Below, in pieces: positions 61,578-64,000 of a stretch of 64,000 bases of DNA; positions within the stretch are counted from its first letter, which is position 1; each line of letters starts with the position of its first letter. Source of the stretch: Flavobacterium fragile (GTDB taxonomy: Bacteria; Bacteroidota; Bacteroidia; Flavobacteriales; Flavobacteriaceae); the NCBI RefSeq assembly GCF_023634865.1, contig NZ_JAMLJN010000010.1:36766-100765 (forward strand). The letters are read 5' to 3'. A program made the position numbers and the translations under genes. The notes under the pieces are model-generated. The model was not told the origin of the DNA and searched no databases. It saw only the letters and a list, made by a program, of their open reading frames with translations.

Positions 61578-63554
61578 ATGAACTTTGAAAGAAAAGATTT
61601 ATCAAATTCGCAACTACTTGATTTATACAAGAAAATCTTAAAACCGCGCTTAATCGAAGAGAAAATGTTGATTCTAATCCGTCAAGGAAAGGTGTCGAAA
61701 TGGTTCTCGGGTATTGGGCAAGAAGCTATTTCGGTGGGAATTACTTCGGTTTTAGATAAGGATGAATATATTTTACCAATGCACCGTAATTTAGGGGTGT
61801 TTACTACTCGTGATATTCCGTTGCACCGTTTGTTTTCGCAATGGCAAGGTAAGAAAAATGGTTTTACTAAAGGGCGTGATCGTAGTTTCCACTTTGGAAC
61901 GCAAGAATATAAGATTATTGGTATGATTTCGCATTTGGGTCCTCAATTAGGGATTGCTGACGGAATTGCTTTGGCTAATAAACTAAGAAAGAACGGAAAA
62001 GTAACGGCTGTTTTTACAGGTGAAGGAGCTACTTCAGAAGGGGATTTTCATGAAGCTTTGAATATTGCTTCGGTGTGGGAATTGCCGGTTTTATTCGTAA
62101 TTGAAAATAACGGGTATGGCTTATCAACTCCTACCAACGAACAATATCGTTGTGAAAACTTAGCCGATAAAGGTGTAGGTTATGGTATGGAAAGCCATAT
62201 TGTAGATGGAAATAACTTGTTAGAAGTATATCATTTAATTAAAGAATTAAAAGCTTCGATGATTGAAAATCCACGTCCGGTATTGTTAGAGTTTAAAACG
62301 TTTAGAATGCGTGGGCATGAAGAGGCGAGTGGTACGAAGTATGTTCCGCAAGAATTAATGGATTTATGGGCGGTAAAAGACCCTGTAGAGAATTATAGAA
62401 ATTACTTAAAAGCTACAGCGGTTTTATCGGATGAAGAAGATGAGGCTATTCGTGCTGCGATTAAGAACGAAATTGATACCGATTGGGCGAAAGTGCAGGA
62501 GGAACCTGCTATTGTAGCTTCATTAGAAGAAGAGTTAGGTGATGTGTACCAACCGTATGAATTTGAAGAATTTACTCCATCTTCTGAAACAGAAAATATC
62601 CGTGTAATTGATGCCATTTCAAATGGTTTGCGTCAGTCGATGGAACGCCATGAGAATTTGGTAATTATGGGTCAAGATATTGCCGAATATGGTGGTGCTT
62701 TCAAAATTACAGATGGATTTGTAGCGCAATTTGGTAAAGAAAGAGTTCGAAATACGCCAATTTGTGAGAGTGCTGTAGTGTCTACGGCTAACGGATTATC
62801 GATCAACGGATTTAAAGCGGTGGTTGAAATGCAATTTGCCGATTTTGTTTCTACTGGATTTAATCCGATTGTAAACTTATTGGCAAAGCAGCATTACAGA
62901 TGGCAAGAAAAGAGCGATGTTGTGGTACGAATGCCATGTGGTGGTGGTACACAAGCGGGGCCTTTCCATTCGCAAACTAACGAAGCTTGGTTTACTAAAA
63001 CGCCTGGACTAAAAGTAGTTTATCCTGCGTTTCCTTATGATGCGAAAGGGTTATTGAATACGGCTATTAACGATCCTAATCCAGTGTTGTTTTTTGAGCA
63101 TAAATTATTGTACCGTTCAGTATATCAGGACGTACCAAAAGATTACTACACCTTACCTTTTGGAAAAGCGTCATTGATTAAAGAAGGATCAGATGTTACG
63201 ATTATTTCGTTTGGAGCAGGGGTGCATTGGGCTTTAGAAACGTTAGCAAATAATCCAGAGATCAAGGCGGATTTGTTAGATTTAAGAACGTTACAACCCA
63301 TGGATTGGGAGGCGATTTATGCTTCTGTTAAGAAAACCAATAAAGTAATCATTTTGCAAGAAGACACCTTATTTGGTGGGGTAGCAAGCGACATTTCGGC
63401 TATGATTATGGAAAACTGTTTCGAATATTTAGATGCACCTGTAAAGCGTGTAGGAAGTTTAGAATCGGCTATTCCTTTTATGAAGACGTTAGAAGACCAA
63501 TATTTACCGAAGGGTAGGTTTGAAGCAGCACTAAAAGAACTATTGGCTTATTAA
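61578..63554 (+). CDS. 2-oxoacid dehydrogenase E1, fused alpha and beta subunits
   Basis: This is the thiamine-diphosphate decarboxylase component of a branched-chain 2-oxoacid (or related) dehydrogenase. The 658 residues are a fusion. Alpha (about 1-335) has RHxNLGVF-like MHRNLGVFTTRD and the TPP motif GEGATSEGDFHEALNI to VIENN (148-178). Beta (about 340-658) has RVIDAISNGLRQSME, GQDIAEYGGAFKITDG, RVRNTPICESA and ISFGAGVHWALETL. The GEG start of the TPP motif replaces the usual GDG. Fused E1 proteins of this layout are usual in flavobacteria. It has its own terminator. Confidence 0.93.
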   Translation: MNFERKDLSNSQLLDLYKKILKPRLIEEKMLILIRQGKVSKWFSGIGQEAISVGITSVLDKDEYILPMHRNLGVFTTRDIPLHRLFSQWQGKKNGFTKGRDRSFHFGTQEYKIIGMISHLGPQLGIADGIALANKLRKNGKVTAVFTGEGATSEGDFHEALNIASVWELPVLFVIENNGYGLSTPTNEQYRCENLADKGVGYGMESHIVDGNNLLEVYHLIKELKASMIENPRPVLLEFKTFRMRGHEEASGTKYVPQELMDLWAVKDPVENYRNYLKATAVLSDEEDEAIRAAIKNEIDTDWAKVQEEPAIVASLEEELGDVYQPYEFEEFTPSSETENIRVIDAISNGLRQSMERHENLVIMGQDIAEYGGAFKITDGFVAQFGKERVRNTPICESAVVSTANGLSINGFKAVVEMQFADFVSTGFNPIVNLLAKQHYRWQEKSDVVVRMPCGGGTQAGPFHSQTNEAWFTKTPGLKVVYPAFPYDAKGLLNTAINDPNPVLFFEHKLLYRSVYQDVPKDYYTLPFGKASLIKEGSDVTIISFGAGVHWALETLANNPEIKADLLDLRTLQPMDWEAIYASVKKTNKVIILQEDTLFGGVASDISAMIMENCFEYLDAPVKRVGSLESAIPFMKTLEDQYLPKGRFEAALKELLAY

Positions 63555-63621
63555 ATTAAACACCTTGGAACACTAGTTTTTTTACAACGTACGTTTCACT
63601 TTTTGTAATTTACATAAAATT

Positions 63622-63649
63622 AAAAGACACTTTCGGGTGTCTTTTTTTG
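63622..63649 (+). terminator. Terminator after the E1 gene
   Basis: AAAAGACAC / GTGTCTTTT (63622-63630 and 63637-63645) with loop TTTCGG is followed by a T-run. Confidence 0.88.
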
Positions 63650-63967
63650 TTTTGGTTTCTTTTCTTTTACTAGGGTACTACAACCATTACGTATGCATAC
63701 CGTAAGTATGGAGTATCCATACACTAAGCATACACTAGCTATGCTTTATGACCCGTCGTAAAATAACTATACAGATTAATAAATAAATCCTGTTATGGTG
63801 ATACAACTATAGTTTTTAATCCTAAACTTACTATACAATTGTTTTTTCATGATAAAAACGCTTGTTGTAGTTTTTCTATATACACTGTTTTTGTGTATTG
63901 CTATTGTAATACAAGACACTCGCATACTTAAACTACTATAAATTAATAGGGTGGAATAGAATGAGTT
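63650..63967. other. Non-coding stretch with palindromes at 63687-63745
   Basis: I see no gene here on either strand. It holds three successive short inverted repeats built on GTATG/CATAC or GCATA/TATGC: TTACGTATGCATACCGTAA (63687-63705), GTATGGAGTATCCATAC (63706-63722) and AGCATA-N7-TATGCT (63727-63745). It may be the regulatory region of a gene to the right. Confidence 0.45.
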
Positions 63968-64000
63968 GATAGGTTTTGACAGGTTTTGATAGGTTTTGAC
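63968..64000. repeat. 10-bp tandem repeat GA(T/C)AGGTTTT, running off the window
   Basis: Three full units, GATAGGTTTT, GACAGGTTTT and GATAGGTTTT, are followed by GAC at the edge. The copy number beyond is unknown. Confidence 0.8.

Overview
This window comes from a chromosome of the phylum Bacteroidota, most likely Flavobacterium or a close relative. The DNA is AT-rich. Promoters repeatedly show the Bacteroidota -7 element TAnnTTTG, and Shine-Dalgarno sequences are not evident. Two secreted proteins end in type IX secretion (T9SS) sorting domains. The family set is also flavobacterial: DUF3822, DUF4159, a fused E1 alpha/beta 2-oxoacid dehydrogenase, a TamB of about 1500 residues, and a DnaX without the zinc module. 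I see no prophage, insertion sequence, CRISPR array or plasmid gene. The content is mostly core chromosome with a few small accessory elements.

Layout. 1-9.0 kb: the start of a RimK-associated retropepsin-like protein, clpC, gyrA, a secreted TPR protein, an NlpC/P60 hydrolase and a thiolase. 9.3-9.55 kb: a tRNA Ser-Pro-Arg operon. 9.6-16.5 kb: two minus-strand operons, one with a permease and a methyltransferase and one tsaD-hypothetical-rsmE-DUF4159, separated by a metalloprotease lipoprotein. 16.6-21 kb: tamB. 21.2-24.6 kb: a carbohydrate block of pfkA, gapA, a sugar-kinase-like ATPase and mgsA. 24.7-31 kb: secreted nuclease, RNA methyltransferase, an Arg/Ser/Asn-rich secreted protein, a BNR propeller and an ECF sigma module. 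31-35.2 kb: pdxH and a polyphosphate operon (SixA-like, ppk1, ppx). 35.2-37 kb: dnaX, split into gamma and tau frames at an A10 tract. 37.5 kb: RNase P RNA. 37.8-43.6 kb: rsmD, DUF3822, a RecD-like helicase, kdsB, a potassium-channel-like protein, a spermidine-synthase-like protein and an acyltransferase. 43.6-46.1 kb: an XRE regulator facing an M14 peptidase and an Lrp regulator across a region dense in TTTACA/TGTAAA. 46.4-49.3 kb: an acidic protein and a deoxyhypusine-synthase-like/arginine decarboxylase pair. 49.4-59.7 kb: aroB, proline dehydrogenase, a T9SS cargo, two small membrane-protein ORFs, mutS2, ung and other housekeeping genes. 59.7-61.3 kb: a GxxExxY gene framed by inverted repeats, then a 2OG-Fe(II) oxygenase. 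61.36-61.45 kb: a G-rich repeat. 61.6-63.6 kb: the fused E1. The last 350 bases hold short palindromes and a 10-bp tandem repeat and no recognisable gene.

The most notable observations are four. dnaX appears to need frameshifting or transcript slippage at an A10 tract to make tau. The XRE/M14 intergenic region carries an unusually dense set of operator-like hexamers. The GxxExxY gene looks like a repeat-bounded cassette. A 47-residue membrane protein has its own -7 promoter element and terminator. All identifications come from reading motifs and family memory; no database search was run.
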